In this document: positions 55,595-64,000 of the stretch, one piece after another | How positions within the stretch are numbered: the stretch's first letter is position 1 | Layout: the number at the start of each line of letters is the position of its first letter | Source of the DNA: Saprospiraceae bacterium | Lineage (GTDB): Bacteria > Bacteroidota > Bacteroidia > Chitinophagales > Saprospiraceae | DNA: 64,000 bases | Direction: 5' to 3' | Assembly: GCA_013214355.1 (NCBI GenBank) | Contig: JABSSL010000079.1 | Span: 56,566-120,565, forward strand | Program-made: the position numbers and the translations under genes | Notes under the pieces: generated by a model | Told to the model about the DNA's origin: nothing | Seen by the model: the letters and a program-made list of their open reading frames with translations, nothing else | Databases searched by the model: none

Positions 55595-56755
55595 TTAAGA
55601 TGTTGCTTGATGAGCAAGTATCAAGCTAATGGCATTCCCTCCAAATCCAGTGGCGTTTATCATGACCGTTTGAAGTTGTTCCGGTTCCGGCTGTTCTAGA
55701 AAAGGTAAAGGTATGAATTGTTGCTTTTGTAACATAAGTATGGCCATTTCTACACTCAGGGCTCCGGATGCCCCTAGGGTATGACCAATCTTCCATTTAT
55801 TATTGGTAATGGCGGGAAACCTCTTGGAGAATACCTGCTGAATGGCGTGATATTCGGCCTGATCCCCTCGAATCGTCCCAGGCGTATGGCTTACGATTAC
55901 ATCAACTTGATCGATCGCTGCATCTTTCAAAGCCATGAGCATGGCTTTTTGCAGCGCTACTCCTTCCCCAGAAATACTGGTAGGAGAGGAGAGGGGTTCC
56001 ATCCCATAGCCTAAACCGATAATCCAGGCAAGGGGTTCATGATCAGATCCCTTAGACAATAAAAAGCTTGCTGCTCCTTCACCGAGTACCATCGTATTCT
56101 TCTCTTTCTGCAAATCTAACGCTCGGCAGGGTAAGGGCCCTCCTTCGGCCGGGGCGTATATCCGTAGCGCTTCCATTTGCGCCATCGTAAATGGAGTTAG
56201 GGGAGCCTCAGTTCCTCCCGCCAAGAAATGATCACAACGCCCAGCTTCTATCCAAGTGATACCGTTGGCAATAGCTTGTAAAGCACTGCTACAAGTAACG
56301 GAGTGACTAATACTCATGGCTTCTATCCCTAAGACCTGCGCCACCCAACTAGAAACATTCCCTAAAGTGGTCAGTGGAGAAGTATTTGGGCTCAGGTCAG
56401 TTCCTTGGATATGTCGCAGGTGACTATTTTCCAATATCTCAGTGGCTCCTCGGGAAGAGCCCATATTCACCCCCCAATGTGCGGAGGCTGGCAGTGAAAT
56501 CTTGCTAGTGGCTTGTTGGGCAGTTTCGATCGCGAGAAGGGTCGAACGATCCAATCGATTATAAGGTTTACCCTTGGCCCGTAGAGCTTCTATTTTCTTT
56601 GCGGCCGTATGGGCCAAAGGACCGACCCATTTATCATCTGCTCCCTGAGTTAGGTGTGATGCTTTCTCCTGGTAGCTTTTCCAAACTTCGGCTGAATCAG
56701 ATCCCAGGGCCGAAAGGCTTCCCATCGCCATAATACCAATTCCTGGCTTCTTCAT
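55595..56755 (-). CDS. beta-ketoacyl synthase of the biotin cluster
   Basis: A thiolase-fold condensing enzyme of the KAS I/II type, 386 residues. The catalytic Cys is in SVTCSSALQAIANG, one His in VSHTPGTIRGDQAEYHAI (the HGTGT-like block altered to HTPGT) and the other in WKIGHTLGASGALSVEMAIL. It lies between bioD and bioB, 26 bases from bioD, and no bioC, bioH, bioG or bioW is in the window. I infer a role in making or releasing the pimeloyl chain. It is not a KAS III-type BioZ. The ATG at 56755 is preferred over a longer frame reaching into bioD. bioA is also missing from this cluster. Confidence 0.85.
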   Translation of the reverse strand: MKKPGIGIMAMGSLSALGSDSAEVWKSYQEKASHLTQGADDKWVGPLAHTAAKKIEALRAKGKPYNRLDRSTLLAIETAQQATSKISLPASAHWGVNMGSSRGATEILENSHLRHIQGTDLSPNTSPLTTLGNVSSWVAQVLGIEAMSISHSVTCSSALQAIANGITWIEAGRCDHFLAGGTEAPLTPFTMAQMEALRIYAPAEGGPLPCRALDLQKEKNTMVLGEGAASFLLSKGSDHEPLAWIIGLGYGMEPLSSPTSISGEGVALQKAMLMALKDAAIDQVDVIVSHTPGTIRGDQAEYHAIQQVFSKRFPAITNNKWKIGHTLGASGALSVEMAILMLQKQQFIPLPFLEQPEPEQLQTVMINATGFGGNAISLILAHQATS

Positions 56756-56781
56756 TGTAACCCTCTTTTCTTTGGTAAGTA

Positions 56782-57417
56782 TTATGCCAACCACCGTTCT
56801 CTCAAGATGGGGGCAATTTGGTTGGCCCAATATTTTACTTGTTCAGCGTTTACTTCCTCCAATTCAGGGAGATGGAACAGCGCTTCTTGTCCACTCATCT
56901 GCTGTATAATGGAAGAGGTAGAAGGCGTGCTAGGACCATTGAAAATAAGTCCAGCGAGAGGAATCCCGCGCTCCTTCAAGCAATTGAGACTAAGTAAGGT
57001 ATGATTGATACTTCCGAGGTAATGCTGGGAAACGAGAACCACCGGTATTCCTAAATATTGGATTAGATCCAAAATGGTTTGCTCGTCGTTCAGTGGAACC
57101 ATTAATCCACCTGCCCCTTCCACGATCAGGAAATTCTCTGTTTCGGGGAGACTAAAGTCACTTAACTTAATCTCCACCTGGTCGATGGCGGCTGAATAGT
57201 GGGGAGAGGCGGGTGTGTTTAACCTGAATGCTTCGGGGTGGAAGCGACCCTCATCACCTTGACTTAGCTGCTTTACTTTCATGCTGTCCGTATGATGTAG
57301 ATCTCCAGACTGTACGGGCTTCCAATAGTCAGCGTCTAGGGCTGTAGTTAGAATGGCGGATACGAGTGTCTTTCCTATTTCTGTACCAATACCACTAACA
57401 AATACTCCTTTCTTCAT
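56782..57417 (-). CDS. bioD: dethiobiotin synthetase
   Basis: An ATP-dependent carboxylase-type ligase closing the ureido ring of dethiobiotin from 7,8-diaminopelargonate and CO2, 211 residues. The P-loop is VSGIGTEIGKTLVSAIL (about 7-23), then YWKPVQSGD (about 31-39) and VEGAGGLMVPLN (about 100-111) with the family-typical Glu. It overlaps the bioF gene by 23 bases and is followed by the ketosynthase gene after 26 bases, all on the minus strand. Confidence 0.95.
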   Translation of the reverse strand: MKKGVFVSGIGTEIGKTLVSAILTTALDADYWKPVQSGDLHHTDSMKVKQLSQGDEGRFHPEAFRLNTPASPHYSAAIDQVEIKLSDFSLPETENFLIVEGAGGLMVPLNDEQTILDLIQYLGIPVVLVSQHYLGSINHTLLSLNCLKERGIPLAGLIFNGPSTPSTSSIIQQMSGQEALFHLPELEEVNAEQVKYWANQIAPILRERWLA

Positions 57418-58534
57418 GCACAGGAATGATTTGATTCATCAATTCAGTTAGTTTGTGTATTTGGTCTTTTGTGTTAAAGGTATGTAGGCAGATCCTTAGG
57501 CGCTCCTGGCCCTTAGGAACAGTTGGGGAGAGAATGGCTCGGATATCGAATCCGGCCGCTTGCAGGGTCTTAGCCATCTCCTTGGCTGCCTCATTACCAG
57601 GAACCAAAATACATTGTATAGGACTATCGCTCGGGATAAAATGTTTTGCGATTCCTGGGTCTAAAGCTTCCTTGAATTGGGTGATCCTATTTTGGAGGAG
57701 GTGGCAACGTTCGCCCTGAGCCATCTCCAGGTAGGCCCATTGAATGCGAGCTAATAGCGGATCAGGAAGGGCTGTGGTGTAGATGAAGGACCTTGAGAAA
57801 TTGATCAGGTAGTCCCTAAGCAGGGATGAACCCACTACCGCTGCACCATGGGCACCAATGGCTTTACCAAAAGTGTGTACCCGGGCCCAGATTTGATCCT
57901 GTAAGCCTAAGGCGTGAACCAATCCCTGGCCAGCAACTCCACAAACACCGGTCGCGTGTGCTTCATCCACCAGCATTTCTGCTCCTGCTGCTTGGCAAAT
58001 AGCGACCATCTCGGTCAGGGGAGCAGCATCACCATCCATGGAATAGATACTTTCCACTACCACTAGTTTTCGCCCGCTTGCTCTATCGAGTTTTTCTCTT
58101 AAATCGTCAAGCTCATTGTGCCTGAAATTGAAGGATTTGGCTCTAGCTAGTTGGATACCTTCTCGAAGAGAGGCATGAATGAGTTGATCATATATGATGG
58201 TGTCGTGACGAGTAGTAAGACAGGACAGAAGACCTAGATTTGCCGTATAGCCGGAGGTATAAATGAGTGCGGCTTCGGCGCCGTGAAAGTCGGCCAAATA
58301 GCTTTCCAAGGATGCTACCACCTTTGTTTGGCCAGAAATGAGCCGGGAACCCGTTGCTCCCCAGGCGGTGGATCTGGGTAAACTAGCTACTCCTTCGCTA
58401 GGGAGTTGTGCTAGCCCTAGATAGTCATTAGAACAAAAGTCGATCAGGTGATGGTTCACCTGTAAGCTCCGAAATGCATTTTCCTCTTTTCGAGCCGCTA
58501 ATCTATGTCTCAAATATTCCTCAAATGGCTCCAT
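57395..58534 (-). CDS. bioF: 8-amino-7-oxononanoate synthase
   Basis: A PLP-dependent alpha-oxoamine synthase condensing pimeloyl thioester with alanine, 379 residues. Signatures are FCSNDYLGLAQ (about 32-42), GATGSRLISGQ (about 60-70), DEAHATGVCG (the PLP-stacking and Asp block, about 190-199) and HTFGKAIGAHGAAV with the Schiff-base Lys (about 222-235). It is the first gene of the biotin cluster on the minus strand; the start codon at 58534 lies 196 bases from the divergent DUF72 gene. Confidence 0.95.
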   Translation of the reverse strand: MEPFEEYLRHRLAARKEENAFRSLQVNHHLIDFCSNDYLGLAQLPSEGVASLPRSTAWGATGSRLISGQTKVVASLESYLADFHGAEAALIYTSGYTANLGLLSCLTTRHDTIIYDQLIHASLREGIQLARAKSFNFRHNELDDLREKLDRASGRKLVVVESIYSMDGDAAPLTEMVAICQAAGAEMLVDEAHATGVCGVAGQGLVHALGLQDQIWARVHTFGKAIGAHGAAVVGSSLLRDYLINFSRSFIYTTALPDPLLARIQWAYLEMAQGERCHLLQNRITQFKEALDPGIAKHFIPSDSPIQCILVPGNEAAKEMAKTLQAAGFDIRAILSPTVPKGQERLRICLHTFNTKDQIHKLTELMNQIIPVHEERSIC

Positions 58535-58730
58535 GCCGCAAAGGTAGATATTTTTAAATCAAGACCAATTCAAATCAAGTTGATCCCTAATTTGTTCCAT
58601 ATTAGTGAGGGCTTATCTATTTTAGCCAGAACACTGTAGTTGTATATGCAACAACGCCCTTCTTTATCAGAAGTTTTACTAGGCTCACAAGGCCACATAA
58701 GCTGCTAGAGAAGGAACATCTATTTTGCTT

Positions 58731-59648
58731 ATGAAGTTTGGAAAATTACTCGATATATCTACTGTCGATTTTTCCCTGCCGCATGATCCCAAGGAGAATG
58801 CTTCGATTTTAGCCCGCGGCAAGGAATCTGATGAACCGCTGTCCGTTTACATCGGTTGTACCGGATGGAGTATGCCCGAATGGGTAGGGAAAATATATCC
58901 TACTGGAACTCGAAATAAGGATTTTCTGGAAGCTTATGGCAAGCAGTTCAACACGATCGAGCTGAATACTACGCATTACCGCATTCCCACCTTGGATCTG
59001 ATTCAAAGATGGTATACCGCTACACCTGCCGATTTCAAGTTTTGCCCCAAAATCCCCCAAACCATTAGTCATAGCAGAAATCTAGGACTGGGCGGGGAGC
59101 AGATTCCCATGTTCTGTGAAGCCGTAAAGGCCCTCGAAGAAAAATTGGGCTGCTGTTTTATGCAGTTGCCCCCCTATTTTGGTGTGGATCGTTTAGGTAA
59201 ATTAGAGACCTTCCTAAAGGCTTTTCCATCTCATATTCCGCTGGCTATTGAACTGCGACATGAATCTTGGTTTAAGGATGTGGATAGCAGCCGTGGACTA
59301 TTTGAGCTATTGGAAAATACGAATTCCGCAACTGTGCTCACGGATGTGGCAGGACGTCGAGATGTGCTGCATATGCGTTTGACGAATGGGGTAGGGATGG
59401 TCCGTTTTGTGGGGAATGATTTACATACAACAGATTATGAACGCATGGATGAATGGGTGACTCGCCTACAGGAATGGCGGGATCAAGGTTTGAAAGAAGT
59501 CTACTTTTTCACCCATGAGCCGGATAATCTTAAAGCCCCGGAATTAGCAGATTATTTGGTGCGTCTATTGAAAAAAGAAGCCGGAATTTGGACCCGGGGT
59601 CCTGAATTTTATGCTTCGGATCAAGGGGAGCAAATGAGCCTCTTTTGA
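58731..59648 (+). CDS. DUF72 family protein
   Basis: A 305-residue TIM-barrel protein of DUF72 (YecE-like). Family blocks are VYIGCTGWSMPEWVGKIYPTGTRNKDFLEAYGKQFNTIELNTTHYRIPT (about 41-89), FKFCPKIPQTISHSRNL, QLPPYFGVDRLGKLETFLKAFP and IPLAIELRHESWF. No activity is established for the family. The frame opens at TTG 58725, two codons earlier; the ATG at 58731 has AAGGAAC 15 bases upstream. It is followed by polyphosphate kinase with a separate promoter. Confidence 0.9.
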   Translation: MKFGKLLDISTVDFSLPHDPKENASILARGKESDEPLSVYIGCTGWSMPEWVGKIYPTGTRNKDFLEAYGKQFNTIELNTTHYRIPTLDLIQRWYTATPADFKFCPKIPQTISHSRNLGLGGEQIPMFCEAVKALEEKLGCCFMQLPPYFGVDRLGKLETFLKAFPSHIPLAIELRHESWFKDVDSSRGLFELLENTNSATVLTDVAGRRDVLHMRLTNGVGMVRFVGNDLHTTDYERMDEWVTRLQEWRDQGLKEVYFFTHEPDNLKAPELADYLVRLLKKEAGIWTRGPEFYASDQGEQMSLF

Positions 59649-59673
59649 TTGACCTAATTTTTTACTACATTTG
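59649..59673 (+). promoter_or_regulatory. Bacteroidota-type promoter of ppk
   Basis: TTGACC at 59649-59654 and a perfect TAnnTTTG box (TACATTTG, 59666-59673) are spaced as expected. Transcription should begin near 59680, about 52 bases before the polyphosphate kinase ATG. The -33 box overlaps the DUF72 stop region. Confidence 0.6.
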
Positions 59674-59731
59674 ACGCACTGCATTCATTTTGTCCTGTCC
59701 TTTTAAGAAATAGCTCACAAACTTGCTCAAC

Positions 59732-61822
59732 ATGGCAGAGAACGCTTTCCCGCTAATCACGAGGGATCTCAGTTGGTTATCATTCAATTATCGGGTTTTG
59801 CAAGAAGCCAAAGATCCGACGGTGCCTTTGTTTGAGCGAATCAAATTCTTGGCGATTTACTCTTCGAATCTGGACGAGTTCTTTCGAGTACGAATGGCCA
59901 ACCACCGTAATCTTCTGCGGGTGGGAAAGAAGACGAAGAAGGAATTGGAATTCTCTCCTAAACAGATCGTCAGGAACATTCAGGATGAAGTAACCAAACA
60001 GCAAGAAGAGGTCAGTTCAATTTTTGAAAAGGATATCATTCCAGAACTAAAGAACCATAATATCTATCTCAAACGTCGCTTGGATCTAAATGAAGAGCAG
60101 CGAGAGTTTGTAGAAGATTATTTCAAAGATCACATGTTGCCCTTCGTGCAGCCTGTGCTTTTGGTCAAGGATAAGATTCGGCCTTTTCTCAATAATGCAG
60201 CCCTGTATCTAACGGTGCTCTTACAGTCTAAAGATGATCCAGAGGCTCCACATGAATATGCCATTGTCAAGATACCTTCCGATCACTTACCTCGCTTTAT
60301 CAAGCTGCCTTCTCCAGAAAATCGTCACGACCTCATCATCTTAGATGATATCGTTAGACATAGTGTGTCTTGGATGTTTCCTGGCTATGACATTGTAGAT
60401 ACCTTTTCGATTAAGTTGACGCGAGATGCTGAGTTATACATTGACGATGAGTTTGCAGGGGATTTGATTCAGAAGATTAAAGATAGCTTGGCCAAACGTC
60501 ATGTTGGTCCTGCCTCTCGTTTCGTGTATGATCGGGAAATGCCAGAGGAGTTATTGGAGTCTCTCAAGGATGTGTTTGATTTGGAAAAATATGACACCTT
60601 AAAGGAGGGGCGCTACCACAATAACTTTGATTTCTTTAAGTTTCCAGATTTTGGTCTGACTCAACTAAAGGATCCGCCCTTACCTCCGCTGCCGTATCGC
60701 GAGTTGGAAGAGGCCAAGGATTACTATAAGGCGATCAAGGAAAGGGATCATCTATTGCATTATCCTTATCATGGCTACGAATCAGTGGTGCGTTTCTTTG
60801 AACAAGCCGCAATTGATCCGGACGTGACGCATATTAAGATCATTCAATACCGAGTAGCTAAGCGGTCGCGGATTATGCAAGCACTTATGAATGCGGTTCG
60901 ATCCGGTAAGCAAGTTTCCGTGTTTATTGAAGTCAAGGCGCGATTTGATGAGGAAGCCAACCTGGTATGGGGGGAGCGCTTAGAGAAAGCTGGAGTCAAG
61001 GTGCATTATAGTTTTCCAGGCGTTAAGGTACATTCGAAATTGGCTTTGGTGCGGAGATTAGAATCCAATCATGAGCGGATGTATGCTTACCTTTCTACGG
61101 GTAACTTTCATGAGGATACGGCCAAGTTATATACCGATATGGGCTTGTTCACGGCGGATAAACGCATCGTGAGTGAAGTAGCCCGTGTATTTTCCTATCT
61201 AGAAACGGTAAAACAACCTCCACAGCCCTTCAAGCATCTACTGGTTGGTCAATTTAATTTGCGGGAAGGCTTGGAGGCATTAATCGATTTTGAGATCCGG
61301 AAGGCCAAGGCGGGGAAAACAGCTAAGATTATCTTAAAGATGAATAGCTTGCAGGATCCTACGATGATCAAGAAATTATATGAAGCAAGCCAAGCTGGCG
61401 TAAATATCAAGTTAATTGTAAGAGGGATTTGCTGTTTGGTGCCGGGTATAAAAGGTTTAAGTGAAAAAATTCAGGCCATCAGCATTGTGGATCGCTTTTT
61501 GGAACATAGCCGAGTATTCATCTTCTATCATGGTGGCAGAGAAAAGATCTATTTATCTTCCGCTGATTGGATGGTTCGGAACCTTTCTTACCGAATCGAG
61601 ACTTGCTTCCCAATCCTCGATGCCAAGCTAAGGCGGGAAATTAAAGACTACATCAATATCCAATTGCGTGATAATGTCAAATCGCGAGTACTAGACGAAG
61701 ATTCCTCCAACGACTATTACAAAAATGGTAGCGACATGGCCATCCGATCTCAAGTGGAGACCTATTACTATGTGAAACGGAAATTGGACAATCGATTTAA
61801 ACAAGGCGGGAATACGAAGTAA
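59732..61822 (+). CDS. ppk1: polyphosphate kinase 1
   Basis: An enzyme that reversibly makes inorganic polyphosphate from ATP, 696 residues. Domains in order: N domain (about 5-105, RDLSWLSFNYRVLQEA), head domain (about 110-310), and two phospholipase-D-like C domains (about 315-690). The autophosphorylated His is in GVKVHSKLALVRR (about 432-444), and the second conserved His is in HSRVFIFYHGG near 595. The Arg-rich ATP site is partly seen in IIQYRVAKRSRIM. The reading frame opens three codons earlier at TTG; ATG 59732 is the usual start. No ppx is adjacent. Confidence 0.96.
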   Translation: MAENAFPLITRDLSWLSFNYRVLQEAKDPTVPLFERIKFLAIYSSNLDEFFRVRMANHRNLLRVGKKTKKELEFSPKQIVRNIQDEVTKQQEEVSSIFEKDIIPELKNHNIYLKRRLDLNEEQREFVEDYFKDHMLPFVQPVLLVKDKIRPFLNNAALYLTVLLQSKDDPEAPHEYAIVKIPSDHLPRFIKLPSPENRHDLIILDDIVRHSVSWMFPGYDIVDTFSIKLTRDAELYIDDEFAGDLIQKIKDSLAKRHVGPASRFVYDREMPEELLESLKDVFDLEKYDTLKEGRYHNNFDFFKFPDFGLTQLKDPPLPPLPYRELEEAKDYYKAIKERDHLLHYPYHGYESVVRFFEQAAIDPDVTHIKIIQYRVAKRSRIMQALMNAVRSGKQVSVFIEVKARFDEEANLVWGERLEKAGVKVHYSFPGVKVHSKLALVRRLESNHERMYAYLSTGNFHEDTAKLYTDMGLFTADKRIVSEVARVFSYLETVKQPPQPFKHLLVGQFNLREGLEALIDFEIRKAKAGKTAKIILKMNSLQDPTMIKKLYEASQAGVNIKLIVRGICCLVPGIKGLSEKIQAISIVDRFLEHSRVFIFYHGGREKIYLSSADWMVRNLSYRIETCFPILDAKLRREIKDYINIQLRDNVKSRVLDEDSSNDYYKNGSDMAIRSQVETYYYVKRKLDNRFKQGGNTK

Positions 61823-61982
61823 GCAACTGTAATTGTGCAAGCTTGAATCTGGCTAATCCTTGGATTCAGCCATTCTATATCCAAATCGGTATTCCGTCGA
61901 TATTTGCCTTTCCTTTATCCAAGAAGATACTATCCTGAGTCCCTAAGTGCTACTTTTGTCAACAGTAAATTCAATTTAAATA

Positions 61983-62037
61983 AGTCGGGATCATGGGAGT
62001 GGAAGATGCTAGGGTAGCATCTTGTAAAGCCCCGACT
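61983..62037 (+). promoter_or_regulatory. structured 5' leader of the DUF4836 gene
   Basis: Outer arms AGTCGGG (61983-61989) and CCCGACT (62031-62037) enclose a perfect 9-bp hairpin (62003-62011 with 62015-62023, three-base loop), leaving unpaired segments of 13 and 7 bases. It ends 25 bases before the ATG at 62063. A TACTTTTG box (61951-61958) upstream could be its -7 element. It does not match a riboswitch that I recognise. Confidence 0.4.
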
Positions 62038-62062
62038 ATATTCAAACCAAAAAATTATCATT

Positions 62063-63580
62063 ATGATGCGTTTCCGATTGAATTGGTTTCCACTTCTTGC
62101 GCTCCTAATTTTTGCTGTTTCTTGTCAGAGTGAACATGAGGATAGAACCGATGCACTAAAGTATATTCCAGAGGATATTAACAGTCTGATGATTATCGAT
62201 GTACCAGACTTGATGGCCAAGGCTGATTACGATGCGCTCATCCAATTGCCTGCTTATAGACAATTTATCCTGCAAGCGGCCCATGAAAATGCAACCATTG
62301 CAGCCATCTTAGAGGATCCGCGCAACTCTGGTTTAGATGTAGATCAGCACTTTTATTTGGCGATGCAGCAGGATTTCTTTAGCCAAAGAGCCAAGGATAT
62401 GGATGGTTATTTTGCTTTCGTTGCTGCGGTAGCGGATAAAACTGCTTTAGAACAAAATATGGGAGCTTTGGATATTCAGTTTGTCCCTGCTTCTCAGAAC
62501 TTCGGCTATTCAAAACTCGAAGACATCCACATTGTTTGGAACGATGAGGTGTTAATCATGGGGATTGGCCCACATGATTCAGCATGGAAAAGGAATATCG
62601 AGGCTTTTCTAAATACCACACCTAAGAATAGTATCAGTAAGAATAGAAACCTGCAGAAAAGCCTTGAGAAAGACTTTGATATTGCTAATTGGAGCCGGAT
62701 CGATGCCTTGTTGAAAGTGAATGAAGATGATCTGTTTAGTACGCTGCTTGGTATTGATAAAGATGACCTGACCGATAATTATATCAATTCATATGTGAAC
62801 TTCAGGAAAGGAGAGATCGAGGGCGAGAGTTATTTTGATCTAAAACGTGGCCTTACTAATGACTTACAGCTGCTGTTTAAGGATGAGGTAAAGACGAAGT
62901 TTGGGAAATTCCTTCCTGGCGAGAACCTGATCGGAATGATGGCCGCTGCGATAGATCTAAAGGGCATCAATCAACTACTAATTGAGAAACATGTAAAAGG
63001 GGCCGGGATGCAAAAATTGGAAGAGTTTGGCTTGTCCTTTGATGATTTCGTCAGAGCCTTTTCGGGGGAAGTAGCAGTTGCCATGTATACCACCCCAGAC
63101 GATGAAGGGGCACCATTGGTAGTTTTACCCATAGAAAAGAGAAAGCGATTTGAGACCTTGCTGAATTTTGCACTAGATAAAGGCATCTTGGTTGATCTGG
63201 GGAATAGTCGCTATGCCTTGGAGGCCAGATCCTACGATGATGGTATGCTGCAGCGAGTTGGCGATATGCTATACGTGAGTAACAGTGAATACCTGCTGGA
63301 TAAAGTTGCCAGTGAGCGATATGATCGTGGAGGACAAACCATTGAAAACATGGCCAACTTAATGCCAGGCAATATTTTTTCCGCTTACACTAGCAGAAGA
63401 GGATTGCAAGAGGCCGACCGCTCTTTAGGAGATGTGCCGTTTCAGGAGTTAAAGATCATTGCCAATCGTAAGAAGATGGCTTTCATTATGAAAATGAAGG
63501 ATGGAGATAGCAATGCCTTGTGGCAATTCTTCAACGAAATGAATGAGGTCTATCTGCGAGAAGGAGGGGATAAGATATAA
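62063..63580 (+). CDS. DUF4836 family lipoprotein
   Basis: A 505-residue lipoprotein with signal peptide MMRFRLNWFPLLALLIFAVSC (lipobox FAVSC). The mature part fits DUF4836: ALKYIPEDINSLMIIDVPDLMAKADYDAL (about 31-59), an internal repeat of the same fold around 285-330 (FLPGENLIGMMAAAIDLKGINQLL), FVRAFSGEVAVAMYTTPDDE, and a C-terminal ISAYTSRR-like segment. The family is found in Bacteroidota; no function is established. It probably sits in the periplasm or outer membrane. It is monocistronic with a structured leader. Confidence 0.85.
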   Translation: MMRFRLNWFPLLALLIFAVSCQSEHEDRTDALKYIPEDINSLMIIDVPDLMAKADYDALIQLPAYRQFILQAAHENATIAAILEDPRNSGLDVDQHFYLAMQQDFFSQRAKDMDGYFAFVAAVADKTALEQNMGALDIQFVPASQNFGYSKLEDIHIVWNDEVLIMGIGPHDSAWKRNIEAFLNTTPKNSISKNRNLQKSLEKDFDIANWSRIDALLKVNEDDLFSTLLGIDKDDLTDNYINSYVNFRKGEIEGESYFDLKRGLTNDLQLLFKDEVKTKFGKFLPGENLIGMMAAAIDLKGINQLLIEKHVKGAGMQKLEEFGLSFDDFVRAFSGEVAVAMYTTPDDEGAPLVVLPIEKRKRFETLLNFALDKGILVDLGNSRYALEARSYDDGMLQRVGDMLYVSNSEYLLDKVASERYDRGGQTIENMANLMPGNIFSAYTSRRGLQEADRSLGDVPFQELKIIANRKKMAFIMKMKDGDSNALWQFFNEMNEVYLREGGDKI

Positions 63581-63627
63581 TCAAATCCGAAAGCTCAAGA
63601 GTTTAGCTAGGCATAAATTTGCCCAGT

Positions 63628-63668
63628 GCCATCCCAAAATACCTGCAGTAAAGGTGTTTTGGGATGGC
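63628..63668. repeat. 17-bp inverted repeat after the DUF4836 gene
   Basis: GCCATCCCAAAA (63628-63639) pairs with 63657-63668, extended by a T-G and four more pairs to a 17-bp stem with a seven-base loop. No T-run follows, so it is either a poor terminator or an intergenic repeat. The rest of 63581-64000 shows no gene that I can support. Confidence 0.5.
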
Positions 63669-64000
63669 CATTAATTGACCCTTACGATACTCACCTACTG
63701 GACCTTGGGTTGACAAGTTTAACTTTACTCATCTCAAAACTGGCAGTAGGAGCAATTTCTGCACACACTCCAAATTGATTGAATTTTTCAACTCCCTTCT
63801 GCAGGCTGCTTAAGCTCCTGCCCTCGGTTTAGTGGCCCTCACGTAATATAGGGCCTCTTCATTTAGCTGTAGCGTGCCCATCTTCAGTCAAATCAATTAT
63901 TAAGTAGGGCGTCCTCAAAAAGTCGGCGCTGATTTCAGGTTATCATCATACCAGTTGGGCGCTTCGAAGTGGTTGAGTAAGCCACAGCTCTTGCTGTTGA

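Noticed and set aside
63915..64000. Open minus-strand frame running off the window end (ends ...YDDNLKSAPTF)
   Set aside because: Only 28 codons are visible and no family is recognisable; it could be the end of a gene starting outside the window.

Overview
The window looks like a chromosomal segment of a Bacteroidota bacterium, most likely a Saprospiraceae/Lewinella-type marine heterotroph. The signs are type IX secretion C-terminal sorting domains on two proteins (16407-22043 and 39441-41345), SprB repeats, DUF4249 lipoproteins beside a TonB-dependent receptor, a CRY-DASH photolyase, STN/carboxypeptidase-like receptor N-termini, and promoters of the TTG / TAnnTTTG type. There is no rRNA, tRNA, CRISPR array, prophage or complete IS element that I can see. 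Family assignments are from recognising protein motifs by eye; no database search was run.

Layout. 1-1437 is gene-free and rich in stem-loops. 1438-16100 carries mixed housekeeping genes: a helical-repeat protein, CRY-DASH photolyase, a Crp/Fnr regulator with SnoaL-like and pirin neighbours, DUF5996, arginine decarboxylase, a MazG-like pyrophosphohydrolase, a secreted M28 peptidase, a DUF4249 lipoprotein, a small MITE-like element and a DUF502 membrane protein. 16407-22043 is a giant secreted protein with 18 SprB repeats. 22312-28664 is the sulfur assimilation region (sulfite reductase, siroheme synthesis, DUF2061, APS/PAPS reductase, FAD reductase). 28761-37121 holds galT with a divergent Nudix-type regulator, then a TetR regulator with acyl-CoA dehydrogenase, acyl-CoA ligase, a quinone-oxidoreductase-like protein and an SDR, which together suggest fatty acid catabolism. 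37428-49237 holds carbohydrate-active and surface proteins (a frameshifted DUF5060 glycosidase, a GH5 enzyme, an MG2-like protein, DUF4249, a TonB receptor interrupted by an in-frame TGA, an AGE epimerase lipoprotein, an SDR). 49381-53248 holds a secreted alpha/beta hydrolase, a second Crp/Fnr regulator, a haloalkane-dehalogenase-like hydrolase and a DUF2306 membrane protein. 53494-58534 holds tpiA and a bioF-bioD-ketosynthase-bioB cluster. 58731-63580 holds DUF72, polyphosphate kinase and a DUF4836 lipoprotein.

The most interesting signal is upstream of the sulfite reductase gene (22312-22763). Two short open reading frames in series encode polycysteine peptides (five Cys in a row; then three Cys, Arg, five Cys). 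Each is followed about 70 nt later by a hairpin with a U-tract. Both hairpins share a 14-nt sequence, and each leader contains a segment complementary to its terminator (12 bp perfect in the second). This is the architecture of ribosome-mediated transcription attenuation sensing charged tRNA-Cys, here in tandem and controlling a cysteine-biosynthesis operon. Polycysteine leader attenuators have been reported in mycobacteria; I know of no description of a tandem one in Bacteroidota.

Two genes appear broken: a one-base frameshift at about 38457-38466 and a nonsense TGA at 46246-46248. Both need read-level confirmation before being called real pseudogenes.
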